Below, one piece after another: positions 46,447 through 54,769 of a stretch of 64,000 nucleotides of DNA; position 1 is the first letter of the stretch, and every line of letters starts with the position of its first letter. A program made the translations under genes and the position numbers. The notes under the pieces were generated by a model that saw only the letters and a program-made list of their open reading frames with translations, was not told the origin of the DNA and did no database searches. The stretch is from Thermoplasmatales archaeon (GTDB lineage Archaea; Thermoplasmatota; Thermoplasmata; Thermoplasmatales; Thermoplasmataceae): NCBI GenBank assembly GCA_026127925.1, contig JAJSLM010000005.1, forward strand, positions 62,001 to 126,000, in the 5' to 3' direction.

Positions 46447-47358
46447 ATGAAAAATAAGAAGATAATAGTTACAGGCGGATCCGGCTTTATAGGATCAAAT
46501 TTGGTGCAAAAGCTTTCCGATGATAATGAGATATTTGTAATTGATAATCTGAATTCCGGCTCTAATGCAAATCTCAAGGACCTTGAAGGGGACAGTCTTC
46601 GCGTAGTGAACGATGATGTCAAGAATATAAGGAATTATCACTTTGAAGCCGACTATGTGTTTCATCTTGGATTTTATTCAGCTTCTCCTATGTATAGAAA
46701 CAATCCCTCGCTTGTGGGGGAAGTAGTCTCTGGTATGATAAGTGTTCTTGAGTACGCCAAGGAACAGCAATGCCCTGTCGTATTCTCGTCTACTTCGTCA
46801 ATATATAACGGTGTCAAACCCCCGCACAGAGAGGATATAATTCCCAGCGTGACTGATCTTTATACCGAGGGACGAATAGCATCTGAACGGCTTTCTGAGC
46901 TCTACAATAAATTGTACGACCTCAACGTTTCGGCCCTCAGATTCTTTTCTGTTTACGGGTACAGGGAATCTGCCAAGAAAGAATTTGCTAATCTGGCCAC
47001 GCAATTCATGTGGGCCATGAAGAGAAATGAGCAGCCCGTAATATATGGCAATGGAGAGCAGAGGAGGGATTTTATCTTTGTCACCGATGTTGTGGATGCG
47101 ATCATCAGGGCCGCTGATTCAAAAGGTTTCCAGGTGTACAATGTGGGTTACGGCAAAAACTACAGCCTGAATGAACTTGTTGCCAAGATCAACAAACTTC
47201 TCGAAAAAAATGTAGAACCGAAGTATATCGAGATGCCAGTCAAAAACTATGTAATGGAGACATTGGCGGATACATCCAAGATAAAGAAATATCTTGGGTT
47301 TGATCCAAAGATAAATCTTGACAGGGGGCTGGAACTCCTAAATGAATACTACCGATGA
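46447..47358 (+). CDS. NAD-dependent sugar epimerase/dehydratase
   Basis: A 303-residue extended-SDR enzyme acting on nucleotide sugars. The NAD-binding start is KIIVTGGSGFIGSNLVQKL, with the acidic residue in VIDNLNSGSNANL. Catalytic elements are SSTSSIYNG and the region TDLYTEGRIASERL, and FFSVYGYRES and NGEQRRDFIFVTDVVDAI are typical of GalE-like proteins. In place of the usual Y-x-x-x-K the sequence reads YTEGR, a departure worth checking. The stop overlaps the sugar kinase start by 17 nt; the two form an operon. Confidence 0.87.
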   Translation: MKNKKIIVTGGSGFIGSNLVQKLSDDNEIFVIDNLNSGSNANLKDLEGDSLRVVNDDVKNIRNYHFEADYVFHLGFYSASPMYRNNPSLVGEVVSGMISVLEYAKEQQCPVVFSSTSSIYNGVKPPHREDIIPSVTDLYTEGRIASERLSELYNKLYDLNVSALRFFSVYGYRESAKKEFANLATQFMWAMKRNEQPVIYGNGEQRRDFIFVTDVVDAIIRAADSKGFQVYNVGYGKNYSLNELVAKINKLLEKNVEPKYIEMPVKNYVMETLADTSKIKKYLGFDPKINLDRGLELLNEYYR

Positions 47359-48349
47359 AGATAAGAAACGAATGATCATGTCGAGAACACCGCTGCGATT
47401 ATCATTCGTTGGCGGTGGTACCGATCTTCCAGCATTTTATAGATCTTTTGGGAAAGGTGCAGTTGTTTCTGCAGCAATCAACCGATACATATACATCGCT
47501 GTGAACAGAAAATTCGATTCAAAAATACGGGCCAGTTACTCTGTGACTGAGATAGTTGACAACGTGAATCAAATCAAACACAATGCGATACGTGAGTGTC
47601 TGAGATTTCTCGGCATTGACGGTGGAATAGAAATAGTTAGCATATCCGATATTCCTTCACATGGGACGGGGCTTGGTTCAAGCAGCACATTTGTCGTCGG
47701 TCTTCTGAATGCCCTGCATGCATACAAAGGAGAGCATGTGTCGGCAAAGCAACTTGCAGAGGAATCTGTAAGGGTTGAGCGCGAAATACTAATGGAACCT
47801 GGAGGGAAGCAAGATCAGTACCTGGCATCTTTTGGCGGTGTGCAACTCCTTGAGTTCTTTGATGATGAGAAGGTACTGGTTTCTCCGGTAATAATGAAAG
47901 AGAGCGTAAGGAAGAAACTGCGAGAGAACCTTCTGTTGCTTTACACAGGGAAGGAAAGAAATTCAACAACTATAATTGAAGACCAATCAAAGCAGGTGCA
48001 GGAACATTTGGAAAGTTACAAAAAAATGCGTGATCTTTCCTATTCATTCCTTGAGGCTGTAAACAAGGAGGACATCGATGCCATCGGAAACATAATGGAC
48101 CAGAATTGGCAGGAGAAGAGGAAATTGTCTCCAAACATCTCGAATAGCTGGATAGATGAAATGTACAGCAAGGCTAAGGAAAATGGAGCACTTGGAGGGA
48201 AGATAGTTGGTGCTGGTGGTGGTGGATTTTTATTTCTAGTTGCGAAGCCAGAAAACCACCAAAAAATTATCTCCGGTTTGAATGAGCTTAAGCCAGTAGA
48301 CTTTTCATTCGACTACAGCGGAAGCAAAATAATATTTATCGGCGAATAA
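47342..48349 (+). CDS. GHMP-family sugar kinase (heptose/fucose kinase-like)
   Basis: A 335-residue GHMP kinase. It opens SRTPLRLSFVGGGTDLPAFYRSFGKGAVVSAAINRYIYI, a HddA/FGGY-like substrate end. The ATP motif is SDIPSHGTGLGSSSTFVVGLLNAL, and the C-terminal motif is KENGALGGKIVGAGGGGFLFLVAKP. Similar proteins phosphorylate heptose or fucose at C1 in cell-surface glycan pathways. No nucleotidyltransferase or isomerase gene accompanies it, so the pathway is incomplete here. It is coupled to the upstream epimerase gene. Confidence 0.9.
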   Translation: MNTTDEDKKRMIMSRTPLRLSFVGGGTDLPAFYRSFGKGAVVSAAINRYIYIAVNRKFDSKIRASYSVTEIVDNVNQIKHNAIRECLRFLGIDGGIEIVSISDIPSHGTGLGSSSTFVVGLLNALHAYKGEHVSAKQLAEESVRVEREILMEPGGKQDQYLASFGGVQLLEFFDDEKVLVSPVIMKESVRKKLRENLLLLYTGKERNSTTIIEDQSKQVQEHLESYKKMRDLSYSFLEAVNKEDIDAIGNIMDQNWQEKRKLSPNISNSWIDEMYSKAKENGALGGKIVGAGGGGFLFLVAKPENHQKIISGLNELKPVDFSFDYSGSKIIFIGE

Positions 48350-48475
48350 TACGATTATATTCTATGTTCATTAATTTCTCGAGTTTTTCAAAAAAAATTT
48401 TATATTGGCGATATTTTGAACGGAAACGTACAACTTTGACAGAATAATAAATATACGGGTATTACATTTAAAATT

Positions 48476-49105
48476 GTGACTCTCACCCCTGCTCAAATAG
48501 ACAAAGTTTCCGATGAAATTCGATCAATGATAAGAGCAGAGATAAGATCAAGAAAGATCAGGAAGATAGATCCTTCTTTTTATAAAAACATAAACAGCGC
48601 ACTTTACACCTTGCGAACTGAGGCAGAAGTTTACCTGAAGAACCAGGATATTGGTAAATACATACAGATAAAGAATCGTGCAGACGATCTAGAACGGGAC
48701 TTCAAGTCCTTTTTCCAAAGGCGCTTTGAAAAAATAGCAACAAGATCGATATACGATCTTGAAGGGGAACTGATGAACGCCCTCACCCCCGAGGAAAAGG
48801 AATTCATAACCGAGCTCCATAATGCTATGAGGGATGAATACAATGCTCTCCTTTCGGAATCCAAACAAGTTGCTGAGCAAGAGAGTGAAGAAACACCTAG
48901 CGTTGTTGAAAAAGAAATCGTAGCTGTAAAACCTGAATCCAAAGCAGATAAGAAGGTGATAGTTATGATTACCACTGATCTCCCTCCAATAGCTCAGCCT
49001 GACAGGGATTATTTCTTACACAAGAATGATATTTTGTATTTACCAGAATCCTTTGCAGATATGCTTACTAAAAGGAACTCTGCAATGAGGCTGAATATAC
49101 ATTAG
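48476..49105 (+). CDS. gins51: DNA replication factor GINS (Gins51-like)
   Basis: A 209-residue GINS subunit that joins MCM helicase and primase at the replication fork. Residues about 1-120 are the helical A domain (IDPSFYKNINSALYTLRTEAEVYL, RSIYDLEGELMNALTPEEKEFITELHNAM). After a charged linker comes the C-terminal B domain (VIVMITTDLPPIAQPDRDYFLHKNDILYLPESFADML). The A-then-B order is that of Gins51/Sld5. It begins with GTG at 48476, with a TATA-like AATAAATATAC about 30 nt upstream. No Gins23 gene is present; Thermoplasmata have a single GINS type forming homotetramers. Confidence 0.9.
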   Translation: MTLTPAQIDKVSDEIRSMIRAEIRSRKIRKIDPSFYKNINSALYTLRTEAEVYLKNQDIGKYIQIKNRADDLERDFKSFFQRRFEKIATRSIYDLEGELMNALTPEEKEFITELHNAMRDEYNALLSESKQVAEQESEETPSVVEKEIVAVKPESKADKKVIVMITTDLPPIAQPDRDYFLHKNDILYLPESFADMLTKRNSAMRLNIH

Positions 49106-49133
49106 GGCTGGCCTTATATTCGTAATGAAAAAT

Positions 49134-49712
49134 TCAGAAAATGCGCCCCCTGAACTTATAAACGTGAACTGAGGGGGATCTCCATGCATCTTTACGCAAT
49201 CCCGCCTTCTGACACGTCTCATCGAGGAACGCGAGAATGTCGAGGTTATACTCCGTAGCAACCTGAGGCAGAAGGAGCCCGGATCGATATCCATCCGATA
49301 CTATCAACCCATCTTCCCCTATGTTGATTTTGATAAGTTCCTCTTTATTTCGGGGATTAAATTCAAGTATGTCACCAAGAACCGTGACTTCTACTTTTAT
49401 TTCACCAAGTTCTTCAGGGGTTATAGGTGGGAACCGTGGATCCTCAACGGCAGCTTCAACTGCTGCTTCTTTTGTAGTGTTGATCAGAGAATCTGTAGGG
49501 TAAACATGCCCGATACATCCCCGAAGTTGACCCTTCTCTAGAACGGTAACAAATACACCCGCTTTGTGATTTAGAATTGGATCGTTAGCGTCAAATTCTT
49601 GCGGTTTTTTCAGGATGTGCGATCTTATCGCTGATTCGGCTATCTGTTTAATCACTTCCCCCTGCTGTTCGGTTATTTTTTCTATGAATTTGTCCTGCTC
49701 GTTTTTCTCCAT
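49134..49712 (-). CDS. AMMECR1-domain protein (AmmeMemoRadiSam protein A)
   Basis: A 192-residue AMMECR1 protein. The family signature is LRGCIGHV near residue 79, and KEAAVEAAVEDPRFPPITPEELGEIKVEVTVLGDI and GEDGLIVSDGYRSGLLLPQVATEYNLD follow. The biochemical role of the domain is unknown. It lies 0.6 kb from MEMO and 1.6 kb from a dedicated radical SAM gene, the three making the AmmeMemoRadiSam set. It is divergent from those genes, and a TnpB remnant now lies between. Confidence 0.93.
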   Translation of the reverse strand: MEKNEQDKFIEKITEQQGEVIKQIAESAIRSHILKKPQEFDANDPILNHKAGVFVTVLEKGQLRGCIGHVYPTDSLINTTKEAAVEAAVEDPRFPPITPEELGEIKVEVTVLGDILEFNPRNKEELIKINIGEDGLIVSDGYRSGLLLPQVATEYNLDILAFLDETCQKAGLRKDAWRSPSVHVYKFRGRIF

Positions 49713-49854
49713 ATGTTTAATATCACTTAGCAGGATATATATTTGAAGATAGGCCGATAAGGAGTCTGATGCCAGAATATGATTAAATCAAAGGGAAGGG
49801 TTCATTGGCCAGATGGTAGCATTTTTGCAACTACAATTGCATGGAGTGACATTC

Positions 49855-50210
49855 TCCCCCAACTAACGCAGGGAGCTTCCTATTTCAACGATGCATGGCT
49901 AATGCCTTCACGAATCAGGCATCTCGTGAGAGATATCTCCATAGGCGTAACTTCTTCACTGTCCGTGGGTACCCTGGTCTGTATGAGACCAGATTTCTTT
50001 ATGTTTATTGCGGCATTCAGATCATGGTCGATGATGAGATCGCATTCATTGCATTGATATGTGTGATCTGAGAGTTTCAGATCATGCTTTATGTTCCAGC
50101 ATTTTGAACACATCTTCGATGAAGGATCGAATCTTCCGATCTCTATTATGTTCTTTCCTCTTGACAATGCCTTGGTTCTGAGCATTGTCATGAAAGGTGA
50201 CCATCCTGCA
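49855..50210 (-). pseudogene. remnant of an IS200/IS605-type TnpB (OrfB), C-terminal part
   Basis: The frame WSPFMTMLRTKALSRGKNIIEIGRFDPSSKMCSKCWNIKHDLKLSDHTYQCNECDLIIDHDLNAAINIKKSGL is the C-terminal RuvC-III region plus Cys4 zinc finger of TnpB. The open stretch 49880-50191 is bounded by in-frame stops that appear to be mutations: upstream a TAG precedes GAGWSPF, and the TAG at 49880-49882 precedes EAPCVSWG, the usual last residues of archaeal TnpB. No N-terminal nuclease lobe and no tnpA are present, so this is a dead fragment of an insertion between AMMECR1 and MEMO. Confidence 0.8.
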
Positions 50211-50284
50211 CCCTAATCTTGCGAAAGAGGAGTCCTCGCTCACATATGTTAAATAACATATTTAGGATCTATAATGGTGTAATA

Positions 50285-51106
50285 ATGACTGGGCACACGA
50301 TTAGAAATCCAGAAGTGAGTGGAACTTTCTATCCGAGTAATGGGAAGGAACTGAAAAATATGATTATGCACCTTCTCAACGGAGTCCATACTGATATTAA
50401 TTTTAAGAAGATCATAGGAGTTATTGTTCCACACGCAGGATATGTATACTCGGGTAAAACAGCAGCCTATTCGTACTCTATCCTGATGAAGAGCAGTGCC
50501 AGAAAATTTATCATTGTAGGACCTAACCACAGAACATTTCCCTTTTATGCCGCAGTTAGCACTACCGGCTACTGGAGGACCCCTTTGGGAGACGCTAGGA
50601 TCGATGAGGATTTGGCTAATTCGATAGTTTCAGAAGGTGATATCTTTGCGGACGACCCTACGGTGCATGAGAACGAACACTCCGTTGAGGTACAGATACC
50701 ATTCCTTCAATATATTTTTCAGGACAATTTTTCTTTTGTCCCAATTATTCTTGGGGAGCAGGAAGAAAAGAGGGCAATTGCTGTCAGCAAGGCTCTAAAA
50801 CCATACCTTGATGATACTGTTCTAATCGCTTCTTCAGATCTCACACATTACGAGCCCAAAGGGGTGGCCGAGTCGAAAGATTCTAAGCTTATAGAAGACG
50901 TTCTAAGCCTCGACACGGAGAAATTTTATGAAACATTGAAGGCCAGGAGAATAAGTGCTTGCGGATACGGGGCCATAGCAATCTTAATGGAACTCACGAA
51001 AAGCCTTGGTGGTAATATTAAATTACTCAACTATTCCACATCATTCGACTATTCAAAAGATGACTCTTTCGTTGTAGGGTATTCGTCCTTTGTATCCTAT
51101 CTGTAG
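50285..51106 (+). CDS. MEMO family protein (AmmeMemoRadiSam protein B)
   Basis: A 273-residue protein related to human MEMO1 and class III dioxygenases. Metal-type histidines are in VIVPHAGYVYSGKTAA near residue 49 and VHENEHSVEVQIPFLQ near 120, and ASSDLTHYEPKG follows near 194. A Cys in ISACGYGA near 223 completes the family's site. The start ATG 50285 is the one giving the family N-terminus (RNPEVSGTFYPSNGKEL); the longer frame begins inside the TnpB remnant. It is followed by the radical SAM partner 195 nt downstream. Confidence 0.93.
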   Translation: MTGHTIRNPEVSGTFYPSNGKELKNMIMHLLNGVHTDINFKKIIGVIVPHAGYVYSGKTAAYSYSILMKSSARKFIIVGPNHRTFPFYAAVSTTGYWRTPLGDARIDEDLANSIVSEGDIFADDPTVHENEHSVEVQIPFLQYIFQDNFSFVPIILGEQEEKRAIAVSKALKPYLDDTVLIASSDLTHYEPKGVAESKDSKLIEDVLSLDTEKFYETLKARRISACGYGAIAILMELTKSLGGNIKLLNYSTSFDYSKDDSFVVGYSSFVSYL

Positions 51107-51301
51107 ATTCGTGGTCGTATGATACTTTATTTTTAGTTGAAGAAGATACCTTTAAAAAAAAAGCAACGTGATCTTCAACGTGTTCGGATCTCGACAATTA
51201 TTGTGAACATCACAATGAGTATTACTATGAAAAAAGGAAGGTGGTGTGGTAGACTATATATCCTTGAAATGGATAGATAATTGAAGTAGAGATAATAAAC
51301 G
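51107..51301. other. intergenic region between MEMO and radical SAM genes
   Basis: A 195-nt gap with A/T-rich promoter-like sequence (for example 51251-51262, ACTATATATCC) about 40-50 nt before the radical SAM start and a 17-bp palindrome at 51200-51216. No gene is visible. The radical SAM gene therefore probably has its own promoter. Confidence 0.4.
51200..51216. promoter_or_regulatory. 17-bp inverted repeat upstream of the AmmeMemoRadiSam radical SAM gene
   Basis: ATTGTGA and TCACAAT are perfect 7-bp arms around ACA. It lies 86 nt before the start codon and about 40 nt upstream of the TATA-like element, where an activator or repressor could act. Confidence 0.45.
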
Positions 51302-52342
51302 ATGAAAGCTGCTGTTCTATTTCGTGAAAATGAAGATGGGTCAATAACGTGTACTGCCTGTAGAAGGTATTGTAGGCTTAAGAACGATCAGATAGGATTC
51401 TGCGGAGTGAGAGAGAACATTGATGGGGTTCTTCAGTTACTCGTTTACGGCAGACCATTCGCAGTCAATATAGATCCCATCGAAAAAAAACCTGTACTTC
51501 ACGCGTACCCTGGAACTAGAGTATATTCTTTGAGTACGGCAGGATGTGACTTCGCGTGTAAGTTTTGTCAGAACTATGAGATCAGCCAACGAAGGGAGGT
51601 TATCGGCGAACACATGGAACCATACGAGATTGTTGACGAAGCAGTTCGTTTTGGATGCGAAGGTATCGCGTACACTTACAATGAACCGACAATATTTACT
51701 GAATATGCAATGGACATTGGAAAAGAGGCGCATAAACGTGGCCTTTTTAATATATATGTCACAAATGGCTATGAGACCGTTGAAACTGTTGATCTCCTCA
51801 AGGAATTCCTTGATTTCGCCACTGTCGATTTCAAGGGAAATGCATCAATAGAATTCTACAGAAAGTACATTCTTGTTCCTGATTCGCACAAGATTTTTGA
51901 TACTCTTGAGCTTTTGAAAGATACTAGAATTCACACGGAGGTAACTGACCTGGTCGTACCAGAAATAGGCGAAAACCTTGATGAAGCTGCTTACATGATT
52001 CAACGTGTTAGGGAGATATTCGGCGAGGAAATGCCCATAAGTTTTCTCAGATTTCATCCCGATTATTTGCTAAATTATCTCCCGAGCACGCCTGTTGATG
52101 TATTGATTAAGCATTATAAACTTGCAAGGAAAATGGGAATGAAGTATGTATATATCGGTAACGTGCCTGGTTTAAAGGAGCAGAATACATATTGCCCTGA
52201 ATGCGGCACACTGCTTATTAAAAGGGACAATTTGAACACACAAGTTGTGAATCTCAAAGATGACTCAAGGTGCCCTAGGTGTGGAACAAAGATACCTATA
52301 CTGATGGGTAAATTCAAAGAAGCCAGTTTCAGTCCCGCATAG
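51302..52342 (+). CDS. AmmeMemoRadiSam-system radical SAM enzyme
   Basis: A 346-residue radical SAM enzyme. An N-terminal Cys group (CTACRRYCRLKNDQIGFCGVR) precedes the cluster motif CDFACKFCQNYEIS (C-x3-C-x2-C, near residue 82). GIAYTYNEPTIFTEYAMDIGKEAHKRGLFNIYVTNG is the segment typical of pyruvate formate-lyase activase-like proteins of this subfamily. A C-terminal Cys4 ribbon CPECG...CPRCG is at about 300-330. Family partners are the AMMECR1 and MEMO genes nearby. The reaction is unknown; a substrate modification by radical chemistry is inferred. Confidence 0.93.
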   Translation: MKAAVLFRENEDGSITCTACRRYCRLKNDQIGFCGVRENIDGVLQLLVYGRPFAVNIDPIEKKPVLHAYPGTRVYSLSTAGCDFACKFCQNYEISQRREVIGEHMEPYEIVDEAVRFGCEGIAYTYNEPTIFTEYAMDIGKEAHKRGLFNIYVTNGYETVETVDLLKEFLDFATVDFKGNASIEFYRKYILVPDSHKIFDTLELLKDTRIHTEVTDLVVPEIGENLDEAAYMIQRVREIFGEEMPISFLRFHPDYLLNYLPSTPVDVLIKHYKLARKMGMKYVYIGNVPGLKEQNTYCPECGTLLIKRDNLNTQVVNLKDDSRCPRCGTKIPILMGKFKEASFSPA

Positions 52343-52352
52343 CAGTGGGCTT

Positions 52353-52880
52353 TTATCCCACCAAATTCAGGAAAAATCCAAGGAACGTTATTATAACACC
52401 AACAAGTATCATAGTAATGATCCAGAATACGTACTTTCCCTGAACGGACCTGGCCAATCCTGCCCCAAGAAGTGCCAGTGCTATCCATGCAACGAGTTCT
52501 GGTATTATCCTACTTCCGCTGAATAACGCAGAGAATGTAAGAGGAATTAGCGCCCCGATGAATCCAGTCAAAACCGAAAGGGATGTTGCGAGCACAGCTT
52601 CTGCAAGGATGTCCCTGCCTATCTTCCCTTTGACTAGTTTATCTGGGGAACGCATTATCAGCATCTTTGATGTTCTTGCTATTTCCTCTCTCAACCTTGA
52701 GTACTCCGCTATAAAGAAGCTGAAACCACCCACAAAAGATGCACCAAAAGCGATTCTGAAAATAAGATCGGTGGCTATAGACCCTCCGGTTAAGAGAATT
52801 CTTGACGTCAACATCAATGTTGTTATGATTCCATCAGAAAGGCCAAGCGTTATCGGGAAAAGCAGGTTATTTTTATTCAT
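52353..52880 (-). CDS. VIT/CCC1-like membrane transporter
   Basis: A 175-residue protein with about five hydrophobic helices (about 6-28, 42-60, 95-115, 120-140, 148-172). LSDGIITTLMLTSRILL resembles the first helix of VIT1/CCC1 iron/manganese transporters, which pump divalent metal out of the cytosol. Its start overlaps the DUF211 gene's stop by 8 nt, so the pair is coupled. The family assignment rests on the helix pattern and is moderately certain. Confidence 0.75.
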   Translation of the reverse strand: MNKNNLLFPITLGLSDGIITTLMLTSRILLTGGSIATDLIFRIAFGASFVGGFSFFIAEYSRLREEIARTSKMLIMRSPDKLVKGKIGRDILAEAVLATSLSVLTGFIGALIPLTFSALFSGSRIIPELVAWIALALLGAGLARSVQGKYVFWIITMILVGVIITFLGFFLNLVG

Positions 52881-53157
52881 TGCCTCTGGAGCTCTCTACC
52901 ATCTTTTTCCCAGACACGACCTCGTCTACAGAATGGATTACACAACCCGTTTCCTCTATACTATTAACAAGAGCATCAAATTCGATATTTACACCTTCAA
53001 CTGTCATGATAAGACCCATTGTCTCAATGTCCATATCAGTAACCCGTATGTTAACGCCTTCCACACCTTGGACTGCTTCTACTGCAGAAGCAAGCTCCAT
53101 TAGTGTTGGTCGATTCAAGCCTTTTCCAACGTCCAGGACCAATTTTCGTAAACCCAT
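52873..53157 (-). CDS. DUF211 protein
   Basis: A 94-residue protein of the DUF211 family: LRKLVLDVGKGLNRPTLMELASAVEAVQGVEGVNIRVTDMDIETMGLIMTVEGVNIEFDALVNSIEETGCVIHSVDEVV. The fold is ferredoxin-like with a repeated beta-alpha-beta pattern. It is the first gene of a two-gene operon with the VIT-like transporter, and DUF211 is often found beside membrane transport genes. It may sense a ligand for the transporter (inference). Confidence 0.88.
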   Translation of the reverse strand: MGLRKLVLDVGKGLNRPTLMELASAVEAVQGVEGVNIRVTDMDIETMGLIMTVEGVNIEFDALVNSIEETGCVIHSVDEVVSGKKMVESSRGNE

Positions 53158-53441
53158 TTTTTTCTACCTTTATCTAATAATTAGAGATTAATAAATCACA
53201 GGGCAATTGTTTTACGCACCGAAAAGATACGCAACTCAAGTCCGTTGATCTATGTACCTTTATCCATTTTATATTTATCATTTTTTCCTTTGACTCTATC
53301 ATTCAAGGTTTGTTCAATTTAATCATAATTAGATTCTCTGTCTCTCGATATCAAAATTTCCACCGGAATTATGATTAAACCAAGTTTTTTCAAATGGAAA
53401 AAATAAATCGTGTTTAAATACCTTTCAGAATTATCCTTTAT
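53158..53441. other. A/T-rich intergenic region
   Basis: About 280 nt with no recognisable gene. It contains A/T-rich tracts and, at its right end, a TATA element TTTAAATA (53413-53420) centred 26 nt before the GTG of the tiny membrane ORF. No tRNA or strong hairpin is seen. Confidence 0.4.
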
Positions 53442-53537
53442 GTGGAAAACCGGAAACGCACGTTCACCATCGTTATATTGATCATTGTAGTTTATACGAT
53501 ACTATTAATTCTCATTTCATTGATGAATGTAATTTAA
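53442..53537 (+). CDS. 31-residue putative single-helix membrane peptide
   Basis: GTG 53442 opens a 32-codon frame that ends at TAA 53535. The peptide has a short basic head (ENRKRTF) and a single long hydrophobic helix (TIVILIIVVYTILLILISL), ending in Met-Asn-Val-Ile. A clean TATA element, TTTAAATA, is centred 26 nt upstream, the distance typical for leaderless archaeal messages. No homologue is known to me. Single-helix peptides of this size often modulate transporters or other membrane complexes; that is inference only. Confidence 0.5.
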   Translation: MENRKRTFTIVILIIVVYTILLILISLMNVI

Positions 53538-53634
53538 TTTTGTGTTATTTCTGTTTCGTATAACGAGCATATAATACTAGCGGTAATCGTGCGGAAGAGT
53601 AAATTTATATTTCTGGTAATACTTTACATCCTGC

Positions 53635-54213
53635 ATGCTTCCTACTATTGAAGAGATAAGGAAATTGCGTAAAAACCTTGGTATATCTCAAAAGGAACTG
53701 TCTAGTGCAGTTGGGGTCAGTCAATCGTATGTAGCAAGACTCGAAAAAGGCAGCTTAAACCCCACGTATAATAAAGTGAAGAAGATATACGAGTTTCTTA
53801 ACCAATCAACAGAGAAATTGCACTCAATATCGCTAACTGTGGAAAAAATAATGAATCGACCGGTTGTGACTTGTCTCCCCTACGATACCCTTATAGCTGC
53901 ACTCGATGTGATGAGAACTAGAGGATTTTCCCAGCTTCCTGTCGCAAACGATGATGGAAACATAATAGGCGTGATATCGGAAAGCGATATAAATGACCTT
54001 CTGATGAAGGGCAATTCCATAGAATCACTAAGAAATATGTCAGTCAGGAAGGTCATGACTGGAACTTTGCCGCAACTCGACAAATTATCGCAGATTTCAA
54101 TGACATATCCATTGCTGAAATTTTCAAATGCCGTGATCATTGTAGATTCCGGAAGACCTGTTGGAATAGTAACAAAAGCAGATATACTGAAGGCTATTGA
54201 GGATCATGCCTAA
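53635..54213 (+). CDS. HTH (XRE) regulator with two CBS domains
   Basis: A 192-residue regulator. Residues about 1-60 are an XRE helix-turn-helix: PTIEEIRKLRKNLGISQKELSSAVGVSQSYVARLEKGSLNPTYNKVKKIYEFL. Two CBS motifs follow, MNRPVVTCLPYDTLIAALDVMRTRGFSQLPVANDDGNIIGVISESDI and VRKVMTGTLPQLDKLSQI through VGIVTKADILKAI. It could change gene expression with adenylate level. Its stop overlaps CarS's start by 8 nt, so the regulator and lipid gene are coupled. Confidence 0.92.
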   Translation: MLPTIEEIRKLRKNLGISQKELSSAVGVSQSYVARLEKGSLNPTYNKVKKIYEFLNQSTEKLHSISLTVEKIMNRPVVTCLPYDTLIAALDVMRTRGFSQLPVANDDGNIIGVISESDINDLLMKGNSIESLRNMSVRKVMTGTLPQLDKLSQISMTYPLLKFSNAVIIVDSGRPVGIVTKADILKAIEDHA

Positions 54214-54769
54214 TATTATTTTTGAGATCATATTTGCTTTCATACTCTTTCTTCCAGCCTACATAGCTAATCCCGCTGCTGTGATTTTTGGTGGATACTT
54301 CCCCATGGATTTTGGGAAAACATTTTTTGGTAAAGGAAGAATTTTTGGCAAAGGGAAAACATGGAGCGGTTTCATAGGGGGATCGCTATCCGGGGCTGCT
54401 CTGGGGTATCTCATGATGATCATATTCCTTGCTACCGGATGGATAGGCGGTTATCCCTATGGATCTACTATCATAACTGCAAGCATAACCATTTTCTCCA
54501 TGTCTATTGGTTCTCTCGTGGGTGACGCAACTGGATCATTCATCAAACGGAGAATTGGACTAAAAAGTGGGACAAACGCCTTTCTCCTGGATCAATGGCC
54601 ATTTGTTCTCGTTGCTTTTCTTTTCCTTTTCATATTTTCCAGAGGATTTTTTATGCAGTACTATGGCAACGTCATAGGAACTTTAACAATACTGATAGTT
54701 ACGCCGCCTTTACACAGAGCAGTGAACATAATAGGATTTAAAACAAAAAGGAAGAATGTACCATGGTAG
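54206..54769 (+). CDS. carS: CDP-archaeol synthase
   Basis: A 187-residue membrane cytidylyltransferase that activates DGGGP to CDP-archaeol, the precursor of all polar head groups. Motifs are NPAAVIFGGYFPMDFGKTFFGKGRIFGKGKTWSGFIGG near residue 23 and the metal-binding GDATGSFIKRRIGLKSGTNAFLLDQWPFV near residue 109, with about five membrane helices. ATG 54206 is preferred; TTG 54197 is in frame. It completes the lipid genes of the window (GGGPS and DGGGPS at 36-37 kb). Confidence 0.92.
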   Translation: MPNIIFEIIFAFILFLPAYIANPAAVIFGGYFPMDFGKTFFGKGRIFGKGKTWSGFIGGSLSGAALGYLMMIIFLATGWIGGYPYGSTIITASITIFSMSIGSLVGDATGSFIKRRIGLKSGTNAFLLDQWPFVLVAFLFLFIFSRGFFMQYYGNVIGTLTILIVTPPLHRAVNIIGFKTKRKNVPW

